Shown one piece after another: positions 37,037-48,627 of a stretch of DNA of 64,000 nt. The position numbers and the translations under genes are program-made. How positions within the stretch are numbered: the stretch's first letter is position 1; each line of letters starts with the position of its first letter. The notes beneath the pieces are model-generated. The model made no database searches, was not told the origin of the DNA, and saw nothing but the letters and a program-made list of their open reading frames with translations. This DNA comes from Oryza sativa Japonica Group (Eukaryota; Streptophyta; Magnoliopsida; Poales; Poaceae), in contig NC_089036.1 in assembly GCF_034140825.1 (NCBI RefSeq), forward strand, positions 24,007,001 through 24,071,000, in the 5' to 3' direction.

Positions 37037-37166
37037 GAAAAATCCACTGCCACAGTCAAAAGGCTCGTGATCGATCTGAGAGTTTCCGCTGCTTGTTGAA
37101 GGCGGTTTCTGATGTACTACTAGTACCAGGCACAGAAGAATTTTATCTTTGTACCATCAATGAAGA

Positions 37167-37509
37167 CCCGTTTAGTTTCCCAAAAGTTTTTCCTAAAAAC
37201 ATCACATCAAATTTTTAGACACATACATGGAGCATTAAATATAGATTAAAAGAAAAACTAATTGCACAGTTATGGAGGAAATCACGAGACGAATTTTTTG
37301 AGTCTAATTAATCCATAATTAGCCATAAGTGCTACAGTAACCCACATATGCTAATGACGGATTAATTAGGCTTAAAAGATTCGTGTCGCGGTTTCTAGAC
37401 GAGTTATGAAATTAGTTTTTTCATTCGTGTCCGAAAATCCCTTCCAACATCCGATTAAACATCCGATATGACACCTAAAAATTTTTATTTCACGAACTAA
37501 ACAGTCCCG
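37167..37509. mobile_element. miniature DNA element of the GTTTAG-ended group
   Basis: The left end CCCGTTTAGTTTCCC pairs with the right end GAACTAAACAGTCCCG. Inside are phrases such as gctaatgacggattaattag, which recur in the element near 56945-57275. It lies just after the remorin gene, about 720 bases upstream of CDKG transcription. Confidence 0.75.
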
Positions 37510-37980
37510 AAATATAATCTTGTTACACGAATAAATCAGATTGTTTTATTGTACTATTCGGCATCAATCACGGCATGTTATGGTCCGTGCCATTTTTCAA
37601 TTCAAGCATGTGGTATGTAGTTGGACTCTTTGACCAACCTGTCAGGTCGGCCACTACCAGTCCATTTCCACTCTCGGCGTCGGGGCCCCACCTGTCATGG
37701 ACCCGAATCCCCCCGCGCCGCGTACGCGAAGGTCGGTGGGAAACCGGCAGAGCAAACCGCACGATAAGAACGCGGCCGACGTGGACCACGTGGTGCGCGG
37801 ACGCTCTGCGTGCCCGACTTGGCTTTCTCCTCCTCTCTCCTCCCGCAACCCGCGCACGATTCGGTTCCCCCTCTCCTCGCGGCCGCCTCTTCCCCCCTCG
37901 AATCCCGATAAGCAGAGGCGGAATTCTCCACCGCGGCAGCAACATGCAACCCCCAGTTCGATTCGGCTGCGAGGTGAGGT

Positions 37981-38167
37981 CGTCCGATTCCCAATTCGGT
38001 CGGAATCACGCCCAATTTTTTGTCTCTACTAGGGTTTGGTTTCGGTCTGAGGATTTCTAGTTTGGTGGAGAATCGAGGTCCGATCCCCCAACCGGGTCGG
38101 AATCACGCCCAATTTTTGTCTCTATAGGGTTTGGTTTCGGTCCGAGGATTTCTAGTTTGGTGGAGAA
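37981..38167. repeat. tandem duplication in the CDKG 5' leader
   Basis: Two copies of about 92 bases, sharing gtcggaatcacgcccaattt and gaggatttctagtttggtgg, lie at about 37981-38073 and 38076-38167, just before the CDKG ATG. They differ by several substitutions and small indels. Each copy contains tagggtttggtttcggt. Confidence 0.88.
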
Positions 38168-38227
38168 TTACCTCTGGGATTTTGCGGATTCGACGTCGGT
38201 TGCTAGGGTTTGTGAGGGGAGCGATTC

Positions 38228-40846
38228 ATGGCTGCGGGGAGCCACGGGGGGTACAGGGGCTACGAGGTGGCGAGGGAGCGGGAGCACGACGTGGGGGTCT
38301 CTAGGAGGAGCAAGGAGCACTACCACCACCGCCACCCGAGCCGCCACCGCGACTCGGAACGCCGCCGTGACGGCGGGCGCAGCGGTGGCCGGGAGCTGTC
38401 GAATGGGTACAGCCACCGCCGGGATTCGCCGCGTCCACCACCGAGGAGGCGTCCATCGGAAGGGAGGACGGAGGACAGGGAGCCCGGCGAGGTCTCAGGT
38501 GGGAGTGGCTCAGAGAGGTCCGGTGAGCGCCCAATGAAGACCGGGGAGCCGAGGGAGAATGGTGTCACGCGAGTCAGCAAGGAGGAGGCGAAGATGTCCC
38601 CGAGTAAGAAGAGGAAGCAATCTCCAGTAATTTGGGACAGGAATGGTTCAAAGCGGCAGGCTCGAGACCCTGTGAGGGGCATTAGAGAGGTAGATGCTGT
38701 AGTTGCTGAGATTATTATGCATCAGTCGCATTCCTTGCCTGTCATGAGCTCACTGTCTAGCATAGGCGATGGACACTCGCCAATGATTTTGGATGTGTCA
38801 GTTGATAAGGTACAGGAGTATGAGAAGAACAGGATTGTGGATGAGGAGGAAGAGGGATACCCAACAATGAGAAACATTCTGACCTCAAGATGGGCAGATG
38901 CTGGCGACGAGGAGGAAAATGTGTTTGTGCCCAAGAAAAAGAAGAGCGTGTCACCTGTCGACTCGATTGAACGAGGGTCCACAAAAAAGGTTACAAGCCC
39001 TGAGTCTGGAGAGGTGCTGGTGTATAACTCAGTGAGAAGCTCCTCAAGGTCATCTGACTCGGGGGTATTACAGGGTAGTGCAAACCGGGACCTTGAAGTG
39101 GAGAAGGGTGACAACATAGATGTTGAGGAGGCGGCTGATGATGATTATCCTGCTGGTCATTTGCTGGATTCTGATTTTGAAGGTGAGGACTGTAGGTCTG
39201 AAACCCCTGAGTGTACACGGTCCCCACGTAGGTGCATTAACATGCTTCAAGGTTGTAGGAGCGTTGATGAGTTTGAAAGACTCAACACAATCAATGAGGG
39301 TACATATGGAGTTGTATTTAGGGTGAGGGATAAGAGAACTGGTGAGATTGTTGCGCTGAAGAAGGTCAAGATGGAGAAGGAAAGGGAAGGTTTCCCACTG
39401 ACTTCTCTTAGGGAAATGAATATCTTGTTATCCTTCCACCACCCTTCGATTGTGGAAGTCAAGGAAGTAGTTGTTGGTAGTAATGACAGAGATATTTTCA
39501 TGGTGATGGAGTACATGGAACATGATCTTAAGGGTGTTATGGAGACAATGAAACAACCGTATAGTCAAAGTGAGGTCAAATGCTTGATGCTTCAGCTATT
39601 AGAAGGTGTGAAGTATCTTCATGACAATTGGGTACTTCATAGGTAATGATTGTTAATCACTAATTTTTCTTCTCCTTTACACATTTTCTGGAATTGGTTT
39701 TGATGTTAGATTCTAATAATTATGCTGTTCCATAGGGATCTCAAGACATCTAATCTTCTCTTGAACAACCGCGGTGAGTTGAAAATATGTGATTTTGGAC
39801 TCTCTCGTCAATATGGCAGCCCGTTAAAGCCTTACACCCAGTTGGTTGTGACTTTGTGGTACAGGTAAGTCATTAGACAGTCTATAGTTTCATACAATCA
39901 GTCTAACTCAAAATTTAACTTATCCATGGTCTTATTACATGCTCCTTATGACTGCAGGGCTCCAGAATTACTTTTAGGTGCAAAGGATTATTCTACTGCT
40001 ATTGATATGTGGTCATTGGGTTGCATTATGGGAGAACTCTTATCAAAAGGGCCACTGTTCAATGGGAAAAGCGAGATAGATCAACTTGATAAGGTATATG
40101 GTTTTGACTTTTGTCTATTCCATATCTTTATTTTGATTAAGGAAATCTTATGATGAAGTGATTTCCATTGCAGATATTTAGAACACTTGGCACGCCTGAT
40201 GAGAATATATGGCCTGGTTATTCTAAGTTGCCTGGTGCCACCGTCAAATTTGGCAAACAAACGTAAGTGCCAACTCATTTCTTGTTTCTGCTGGTTTATT
40301 TATTTGGATCATGCAGTTTCTGTATCATATAAAGTCTTACCACTCATTCCTCCCTCAGGCACAATAGATTAAGGGACAAGTTCCGAGCTGTATCATTCAC
40401 TGGTGGGCCGATGTTGTCAGAAGCTGGATTTGATCTGCTAAATAGATTACTGACATATGACCCTGAGAAGGTAATACACTTAATAGAGTGATCCATCTGA
40501 TTCTTGTATCTTCATTTTGTAGCTGACTGAACATGGTTTTTTCATACAGCGTATATCAGCAGAAGATGCCTTGAATCATGAATGGTTTCGCGAACTACCT
40601 CTGCCTAGATCAAAGGATTTCATGCCAACATTTCCTGCTCTAAATGAGCAAGACAGGTACGAGTGATTTTGCTTTTTACTTCTAATTTATCATCCTAATT
40701 CTGAAATTGGCGTTTTATGTGGTTTGTAATGTTGTATTTGCAAAACATGCAGGCGCTTCAAGAAACATATGAAGAGCCCTGATCCTCTGGAAGAACAACG
40801 GATGAAAGAACAAGGGAACAATGGAGATCGTGGCCTTTTTGGCTAA
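38228..40846 (+). CDS. CDKG-1: cyclin-dependent kinase G (PITSLRE/CDK11 type)
   Basis: This nuclear serine/threonine kinase belongs to the CDK10/11 group, linked in plants to pre-mRNA splicing and meiotic pairing. Exons are 38228-39642, 39736-39864, 39958-40093, 40174-40262, 40359-40470, 40550-40656 and 40753-40846, giving 693 residues. The first 345 residues form an RS-like, acidic and basic N-terminal arm. The kinase domain begins at about 349 ([15 protein letters not shown]), with catalytic Lys near 378 (VALKKV) and the signature PLTSLRE (PITSLRE variant) in the cyclin-binding helix. It continues with HRDLKTSN at 471-478 and DFG at 491-493, then an activation loop ending TLWYRAPE. The length matches what I recall for rice CDKG-1. 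The leader holds a tandem duplication. A paralogue (CDKG-2) sits on rice chromosome 4, from memory. Confidence 0.96.
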
Positions 40847-43641
40847 TCTTGAACCATCACTATAGGTCTGCTGTGGATGCTAATTTTCAGCGTGGAATCA
40901 ATGGAAGTACATGTCTTCCAAGGTGAGATATCCACTGGAATGAAGTATCTGTCTTCTTGGTGCCTGCGACAACTGATGGCGTTCTTTAGCAGGCATATGA
41001 AGGGGGATAACATGTCTCCTTATGGTCCATGCTAGCTATTATATCATTGCAGGGTTACTGGGTTAGCTCTTTCTCAGACTTCTGGTCACAATCTAATTCA
41101 CCTGCATTATAAGGTGTGCAGATCTAACCCACCTGCATGATCTGGCCTATTAACTTCTATCTGGTGCACCAGTTTTGCTTCTGAAATTTCTGACTGTAAA
41201 GTACCTTAGTTTGGTACTTTGTAAACAATGATCAACAGGACCTTTTTTTTTCTGTGCAATGAGCACATTTTCTTTTGATCTTCGCATTTTGTTTGCAAGA
41301 GATGGATGGAGCAAAAGAGGGAGGGTGCATTATGCTTTTTGACGAGGAAACTGGTACATAGTAATGCAAAATGTAAGGTAATATGCTGAGGCTTATTGTG
41401 TCCACTGATGTGGTGTATAAAAATGAAATGTATCTTTAATCTTTTTTACTGTACTTTGCAAGATCACTTCAGTTGCTCCCTGAAGCTGCTTGAAAACTAG
41501 CTAATTTATGTAACTGGTCATTATAAAAATGATCCTCCACTTTCTGGAAGGAAACAATACCTGTCAGATTTTTCAATATCACTTGCGTGCTACAATGATG
41601 TATTACTGACTCTATCTACTTCTAATCTTGTGTAATAGAAGAACCAATCAATTTAATATCATTTGCTTGCTACAATGATTTATCAGACAATAACTGACTC
41701 TTGTCTACTTCTAATCTTGTACAGTATAATAGAAGAAATCAATAATCTAAGGACGTACGATTGTATTAATTTATCTTTGGACCATTTGTCTTGCATCATT
41801 TTTTTGTAACAAGTGACAGCCAGGAAGAGTTCTTTGTTTTTATTTATTTATTTATATTTTCTTCTAATGATCTACCTTTTTAATGATAGGCCGCTAGACT
41901 TTTATCAACCAAATCATTATTCATGATAATGGTGAAAGATGTGAAATGTTTTTAACTCTGAGGTGCTGGCTTTTCCCTCATGAAAAGGCAATACTCACTG
42001 ATCTTTGATTCATTTTGCTATCCTGTTGCCGTATGTTCAGTTCAAATCATTTGCTTGTGCTTTACAGATGATTATAGTGAAATCAGTGATTCTTATGATG
42101 TCCATTCTTGCACTTATCATAATAAATCTACATGTCATATTGACTTATCACTAAAGTTCTTGCCAGACCAGTTAATGATGTTCCTTTATGCTAGTTTGAA
42201 CTTGCTGGAGAGTTGATTGGGTTCACTGTAAACAACTAAGTGTTCTGTGACACATCTGCAGCTTAAGCTGTGGCTATACCGAGACAGGAAGCTTGATGGA
42301 CGTATCTAATTGACTTATTTGTGGAAGGCTTCGAGTCTTCATCTGTGATCTGTTACTGTTGTGAATTCTAGTGGTCAGTCTGCTATCTTATTTCTCAATA
42401 TATTGGTGATCAGTATGCTTCTTGCTAGTAGCTTCTTTTGTAGCTGTACACCTGTTTTTTTTTTTCAATGACAGATATATTCTTGACATGTTATATTTTC
42501 AGTCCTGCCCATCCACATATGTGGGACATGATTTTAGTACGAGTTACCAGCCTAGATGTGTGGATGAATCAGGATTTTGGGCAATCCATAATTTCTTGTA
42601 TCTCCTTGTGTCCATGCCTGCAAGTACAGCTGTGTGTTATCCTGCAGAACCTTTCGTTCTTTTGTTATTCTTTTTCAAGTAGAATCATGTTGAAGAATTG
42701 CTTGCATTTGATAAAATAATATTGAGTCTGGATTCTGCAACTGGAAACTCATTGTAGACTGGTAGAAACAAGGAAAACTGTGCTTTTGTAATTCATTTCC
42801 ACAAATCATTTACTCTTACTCCTACCTTTTTCCTTTATGTTTTAGTAAGATGCAGACTGACCAAGAACAACGTTGAGGCGCAGGACTTGTCATGGTTGTC
42901 CAGTATTTTCGAAGGTTGATTCTATCAATTCCGCCTGCCTTTTATATATATTTACAATTACCCACATTCCTTGCCAGTTGACACCATGATCCTACTTTTT
43001 ATCTTCTGCTTTACAATCTTTCAGTGCTGCTTTGCTAATTTTCTACTGTGCTACTATCAAATTGCATGCTTTACTGGCACTATTTTCACTAATTATTTCT
43101 CTTGCGCACCTGTGAAAAGTTTGATGCCCCTGTGGCTAATAACTTTTTTAGTGTCATGGGTTACTTGTTTTAAACTTATAAGTAAATATTCTATTGAGTG
43201 AAAGGCTTGAAAATTTTGTCACCAAGATGCGAACGACCATTAAATACTCAGCACAGTTAAGGCTTGGAAAATAAGGTTACATGTTTAGCATGACAGTGCG
43301 TGAAGTAGAGAAAAAAGCGCTGTCAGCAATTATGCTTTCCTGAAGCAAATCGATGTTTCTGGTATTCGAACTTTTAGGGCATACAAAACAGTCTTTATAG
43401 CAGGCTCTTGGGGGTACCACCTAAGCTCAGTTAATATCAACTCTCTGTAGACTCTTAGCGCCAGATAATAGGGAATTTCCTCGCATGAGGCTAGATAAAG
43501 GAAAGAAGAATAATGATAAAAATATTTTGGTGGATTCATGGTTAGAGCCTCTGTTGTCTCAATTGTTATAAGAGGATAGTCTCTAAGATGATGTGTATTA
43601 CCAAGGAACCCATACTAGGCTCAACTGTTGTACTTGCCATA
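40847..43641. other. long non-coding flank after CDKG
   Basis: The CDKG 3' untranslated region occupies the start. The remainder is AT-rich, with short open frames only and no protein similarity I recognise. A duplicated phrase (cttgctacaatgat... tgactc... tctacttctaatcttgt) occurs at about 41587-41635 and 41663-41720. Confidence 0.5.
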
Positions 43642-43884
43642 CTACCTCCGTTGTAAATAAGTGCATTTCTGGTTTCCTAAGTCAAACTATCCTAATTTTA
43701 ACCAAATTCATAGAAAAAACAATACTCCAATAATTACTATTCAAATGAGCATCATTAGTTCCATTGTGAAATATATTCATAGTTTTACTTATTTGACATG
43801 GTAGACATTATTACTCTTATCTATAAACTTATGCATTTGATTTAGTAGAAAACTACAAACGCACTTATTTTAGGATGGAGGTAG
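43642..43884. mobile_element. Stowaway-like miniature element
   Basis: The left end CTACCTCCGTTGTAAATAAG and right end CTTATTTTAGGATGGAGGTAG are inverted repeats flanked by TA on both sides (43640-43641 and 43885-43886). It is 243 bases and AT-rich inside. Confidence 0.9.
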
Positions 43885-43886
43885 TA

Positions 43887-44823
43887 GTAGTTTGTCTAAA
43901 TGAGAAACGTATCCATGACAGTCACACTCACACACTTTACTCCATTTCCTTAATACAAAGAACAATCTTACCAACCATGCTTGGTTCTACCAGTATCAAC
44001 ACTCTATTCTTCTTGTCGTGTCATGGATCTGCACTGCATCTTTTCTAATGTCTTTGCATTTACTTGTTTTAACTGTCCCTTTGTTTGTGTCCCCTGCAAA
44101 CCTCGTGCAAAGCGACAATGGGCCATACTCCGAGTTGCAGAGGCAACAAGTTCTCTACGTCTCCTATCGTATGTCTGACCATTTTGTAGGAGCGGAGTTC
44201 AGGGACCTTTGTCAAGGCAGGCGGCCGGATTTCTTGTTTCCGGTGCTGCAATATGCTCAGGCGCGTTCCTTTTTTCTTTTTTTTTTGGAGAACTTAGCCA
44301 CTAGGTAAAGGTTGTAAAATGCCGTAGCATCTGTTCTCTGTAAATACGACTGGGTGAATACAGTGAATTGGTATGTTTCACTTTCGTCGATTTGTTGGTT
44401 TGAACCGTGTCTGAAGTTCACAAATCTGTACACTATCATGCTGCATCAGTCGAATCTCTGGGAAACGGAATGGTCATCAGACGTCTTTTGAGAATTTGAG
44501 ATCTCCGAGCACTATGTATAAGATGTATTAGAACGTGTCTTTTTTTCTGAACACGTACTTGAATTCCAATCACTATACTTTGTCATTTCACAAACAAATA
44601 TACTAGATTGAAATTGACGAGAAACGCATCCCCAGTTTCCCTACGGAGAAGTACCATCCAAACAACCATGCGTATCGAGGTCTGAAGATGCAAAACCTGT
44701 GGCTTTCAGTTTCTACTTTCAGTTTCCACAGTCCAGTGCTCTCTGCTTAGGTGGCCACTGGAGGAGGAGGTATTGCAGCAGAGCAGGTAGCAACTGGTGG
44801 GCCCCACACCCTGAGTGTCCTCC
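43887..44823. other. spacer upstream of the hAT element
   Basis: No gene is supported. The last 100 bases (about 44720-44823) are probably the original proximal promoter of the phosphatase inhibitor-2 gene, now split from its leader by the hAT element. Confidence 0.5.
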
Positions 44824-45080
44824 TCCAGAACTATAGACAACCAAATGGGCCGGAGGCACGTGGGCCGGCCCGGGCACGGCGGTACTGTGGCCGGCCCAGG
44901 CACGGCACGGCCCGTTAGCCGTCGTGCCGAGCTGGCACGGCCCGACGTGGCCGGCCGTGCCTGGGCCGACGCCTCGGCCCGGCGTGCCGGCACGGCCCGG
45001 CACGACTACTGTAGCGGGCCGGCACGGCACGGCCCGGCGCGGCACGGCCCGCAACGGTAGCATGCCGTTCGAATTTTGAA

Positions 45081-45240
45081 CGCGCGGCGCGCGCGCGGGG
45101 AGGGGGGGCCGGGCGGGCGGGCTGCGGGCCCGTGGCGCGCGCGGGCGCGGGGGGAGGGGGGCCGGCCGGGCTGCCGGGCACGTGGCGCGCGCGGGCGCGG
45201 GGGGAGGGGGGGCCGGCCGGGCTGCCGGGCACGTGGCTCG
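45081..45240. repeat. 50-base GC tandem repeat in the hAT left arm
   Basis: The phrase cgtggcgcgcgcgggcgcgg recurs exactly 50 bases apart (45131 and 45181), with a more divergent copy before it. Each unit has a run of five to seven G, so the strand could form four-stranded G structures. It lies between the subterminal motif array and the transposase promoter. Confidence 0.85.
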
Positions 45241-45428
45241 CCCGGGCGCATCGGTGGGGGGGGGGGGGGCGCCCACGTGGCGCGCGTTGGATGGTGGTGG
45301 GGTTGAAATTTTGCAACGGTTACCCCGCAACGGCTACTTCAACGGCTAAAATTTGAAAATAACCGTTGGAGGTCGAAAAAAATTCAAAAATATATGAAAA
45401 AAAACTCAAAAATTAGGAAATTTTTTCC

Positions 45429-45436
45429 TATAAATA
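45429..45436 (+). promoter_or_regulatory. TATA box of the hAT transposase gene
   Basis: TATAAATA lies about 270 bases before the transposase ATG. A leader intron probably follows (donor AAG/GTAAGA at 45634, acceptor TTTCAG at 45701), ending one base before the start codon. Confidence 0.7.
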
Positions 45437-45702
45437 GGGTAGCCAACCCAAACATTCTGGCTCATCCAAACATTCAATCTTGTGCTCTCTTGTGGTATTT
45501 TGTGTGTTGTAGGTTACGACTTTACGGTCTTCCGAATTTTTGGCAAAATTTCTCTAAATATTGCCAAAAATAAAAATAACTAGGGGAAGACATATATTCC
45601 TATTTGTAAGCTGCAAACAAAGAGTTGAAGAAGGTAAGAAATTATTATTATTATTATTATTAGTGTTATTATTTACGTATATGTTAATTTTGAAATTTCA
45701 GC

Positions 45703-47805
45703 ATGGACGATCCGAATTACCCAATATTTGACATGAGCGAGTACGACCCAAATTTCGGCATGGAGCAAGGTGGCAGCATCCCTGCACCGATGCCGGAAGA
45801 ACCTGCAACCACACAGGTGGCTTCAGAAGGATCAGGAACTGTGGCCGCGAGTGGGTCAACGGCCTCGTCCTCTAAAAGATCGAGAACTTCCACCGTATGG
45901 CAAAATTTTGATGAGATCAAGGAGACCGGCCCTGATGGTAAAGAGGTAACGTTGGCTAGATGTAAAATATGCAGAACTAAATTATCTGGAAAATCTTCAA
46001 GTGGAACAGGACATTTAAGTCGGCATGCGGCGTCGTGTGCTAAGAAGCAAGGCATCCAACTGCGACAACAACAACTGATATTGAATCCTGATGGTACGGT
46101 ACGTTCGTGGGAGTACGATCCTCAGGTTGCACGAGAATCTCTTACTCGATTAATTGCTAGACAAGATTTACCCCTAAATTTTGGTGAGTCAACTGCATTT
46201 GAAAAATATATTCAAACTGCTCATAACCCTAGGTTTAAATCTGTTAGTTCTCAAACCACGACCCGTGATTTAAGAAAGTTCTATAAACAAGGTCGTGATA
46301 CACTGAAAGAATTATTTAACACTTGCACATTTTCTGTTAGTATCACATCTGATATTTGGAGTGGTAAGGCCAAGGAAGACTACATAAGTGTAGTTGCTCA
46401 CTTTGTTGATGATAATTGGGAAATTCAGAAAAGAATCATTGCTTTAAAATTAATAGATGTTGCACATACTGCTGATAATATCGCGGAAAGAATTTCCATG
46501 GTTGTTCAAGAGTTTGACCTTACAAATAAAATTTTCGCTATAACACTAGATAATGCAGCTGCTAACTCTAGGGCCATGGAAATTCTACAACCTGTATTCT
46601 CTGTCTATGGTCAATCATTTCTTTTACATCAACGTTGTGCATGTCATATCATTAATCTGATAGTTAAAACTGGTTTTAAGAGGGTATCTACACATATTGA
46701 TTCTGTGCGTGAGGCAATCTCATGGTTATTTGCCTCAAACCCACGGGTTGCAAAATGGAAAAGATTTTGCGATGCATCGGGTATGAAGCCCCGTAAGTTC
46801 CGCACGGATACAGATCATCGATGGAATACCACGTACCTAATGTTGAGGCATGTGTTGCCTTATAAGGATTTACTAACCGTTTTTTTGCAGTCTAATAATG
46901 CTACGAACAGTGATGGGCAACTAATAATGTCCGAGCCAACTTGGTATGTAGTAGAAAAGTTTGCTGCATTTCTTGAGATATTTCACGATGCCACTGTTGC
47001 TTTATCTGGAGTTTATTATCCAACTGCTAATTTAATGTTGCACAAAATCCTTGAAATTGCTACTTTATTACAAGAAAATGAGAATGACCACCTACTATCT
47101 GCTGCAGTCTTTCATATGAAACAAAAATATCTTAAATATTGGAAGGAAATCCCTGTACTGTATGCTTTTGCATTTATTCTTGATCCTAGGGGTAAATTAC
47201 GGGGATTGGTTAATATGTTGAATATTATTGGAGAGATAATGAACATAGATTATACTAACTATTATTCTGATGTTAAGACTAAATTATATGAGACATTTGC
47301 CAAGTATGAGAATAAGTTTCAGGGACTTCGCCTACAAAGACCCCCAACTGTCTCTGTCGCTGGTAAGAAGAAAATACAATGGGGACGGATTTGGGGTGGT
47401 AGTTCCTCTTCCACTCCTGCTGGGAGTTCCGCTTCAGGAACAACTGGTACTTTTCAAGGCACCCAAGAATTGTCCTCCTACTTAGACAGTGACTGTACCA
47501 GCACTGAAGATCTCAACGTCCTTGGATGGTGGAATGATCACAAGACCCAATATCCCGTGCTCTCAAAACTAGCACGGGATGTGTTCACGGTGCCCGTTTC
47601 TACCGTATCCTCTGAATCGGCCTTCAGTACATGCGGAAGAATTATTGAGGACCGACGAAGAAATCTAAGCAGCGATATGGTGGAAATGCTGCTCATCGTC
47701 AAAGACTGGGAGCTAGCTGCTGAACGTGCTCAACACTCCGCAGAGAACTTGGAATTGGTTGCTCAGTTCGAAGATCTCTACATCGATACAGATGCACAAG
47801 ATTAG
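45703..47805 (+). CDS. hAT transposase with BED zinc finger
   Basis: The enzyme cuts out and reinserts hAT elements. The frame of 700 residues is uninterrupted and starts at an ATG directly after a likely splice acceptor. A BED zinc finger spans about residues 63-115, with Cys87, Cys90, His104 and His108/Cys112 as metal ligands. The RNase-H-like catalytic core shows SDIWSGKAKEDY and the second aspartate in ITLDNAAANS. The C-terminal dimerisation region (hATC) covers about 610-690, with VSTVSSESAFSTCGR containing the third acidic residue, and RRRNLSSDMVEMLL. The length and order match RICESLEEPER/DAYSLEEPER-like proteins, but the flanking inverted repeats and target duplication show it is a mobile copy, not a domesticated gene. 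AT-rich codon use contrasts with its GC-rich element arms. Confidence 0.95.
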   Translation: MDDPNYPIFDMSEYDPNFGMEQGGSIPAPMPEEPATTQVASEGSGTVAASGSTASSSKRSRTSTVWQNFDEIKETGPDGKEVTLARCKICRTKLSGKSSSGTGHLSRHAASCAKKQGIQLRQQQLILNPDGTVRSWEYDPQVARESLTRLIARQDLPLNFGESTAFEKYIQTAHNPRFKSVSSQTTTRDLRKFYKQGRDTLKELFNTCTFSVSITSDIWSGKAKEDYISVVAHFVDDNWEIQKRIIALKLIDVAHTADNIAERISMVVQEFDLTNKIFAITLDNAAANSRAMEILQPVFSVYGQSFLLHQRCACHIINLIVKTGFKRVSTHIDSVREAISWLFASNPRVAKWKRFCDASGMKPRKFRTDTDHRWNTTYLMLRHVLPYKDLLTVFLQSNNATNSDGQLIMSEPTWYVVEKFAAFLEIFHDATVALSGVYYPTANLMLHKILEIATLLQENENDHLLSAAVFHMKQKYLKYWKEIPVLYAFAFILDPRGKLRGLVNMLNIIGEIMNIDYTNYYSDVKTKLYETFAKYENKFQGLRLQRPPTVSVAGKKKIQWGRIWGGSSSSTPAGSSASGTTGTFQGTQELSSYLDSDCTSTEDLNVLGWWNDHKTQYPVLSKLARDVFTVPVSTVSSESAFSTCGRIIEDRRRNLSSDMVEMLLIVKDWELAAERAQHSAENLELVAQFEDLYIDTDAQD

Positions 47806-48565
47806 CTAGTTTTTTCTAATAATTTTCGACTTATAGGCTGTACTCTTTTTTCTTTGTCATGGTTTTCTCAAATATGAGTTTTTACATGACAAAGTTTTTA
47901 ACGAGGCAGCCATGTAATATCAAAATTAATAAATATCATTATTCCATTTTTCTCATATTCTTTATATTTATTTAGCTTTTTCCTATTTTTTATAATCATC
48001 TTTTTTATATTTATGTACCTAATTTCCTATTTTTTTCTAAATTATAATCATATTTTTTATTTTCCCTTTTTTCCTTTTTTTTAATTTTCCCCCTATTTTC
48101 CCTTTTTTTTAATTTTTTCCCTATTTTCCTCACTGTTTTTTCATTTTTTTATTTTTTCCCTATTTTTCCCTCTTTTCCTCCTTTTTTCCCCTTTTTTTTC
48201 TCTATTTTCCGGATTCCCGGGCTGCGGCCGGCCCACGTGCCCCCGCCGGCCCGCGTGCTGATTCGTGCCCGTGCCGGCCCGGCACGGCACGGCAGCGTGG
48301 TGGGCCGTGCCTGGGCCGCGCACGCGGCACGCGGGCCGGCACGGCACGGCCCGCTACAGGACACGTGCCGTAACGGGCCGTGCCGTAACGGGCCGTGCCG
48401 ATTCGTGCCGTGGGCCGTGCCAGCCCGGCCGGCCCACCTGGCTGTCTATATCCAGAACAGTCATCACTATTCACTCCTCTCCTTTCCCATTCTGTTTCTC
48501 TTCTGTTGGCTCATCGTTGGTTTCGCCCATATTCCTCTTCTTGAAGGGGATCGCTGATCAGCAAG

Positions 48566-48587
48566 GTACTCTCTCTTCGATCCCCTT

Positions 48588-48627
<40 letters not shown>

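Larger units (their letters stand above)
44832..48450 (+). mobile_element. full-length hAT transposon
   Basis: A perfect 8-base target duplication TCCAGAAC lies at 44824-44831 and 48451-48458, the size hAT transposases make. The ends are imperfect inverted repeats: left TATAGACAACCAAATGGGCC, right complement TATAGACAGCCAGGTGGGCC. Both subterminal regions (44850-45060 and 48210-48440) are dense arrays of GGCACGG/GGGCCGTGCC motifs in both orientations, likely transposase-binding sites as with the subterminal repeats of maize Ac. Inside are a TATA box, an untranslated first exon with a short intron, and one uninterrupted transposase frame. With matching ends, duplication and open frame, this 3619-base copy looks young and possibly autonomous. 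It lies at the 5' end of the phosphatase inhibitor-2 gene, in the same direction. Confidence 0.93.

Noticed and set aside
45703-47805. Transposase as a domesticated RICESLEEPER-type host gene
   Set aside because: Paired terminal repeats and a perfect 8-base target duplication show it is still inside a mobile element.
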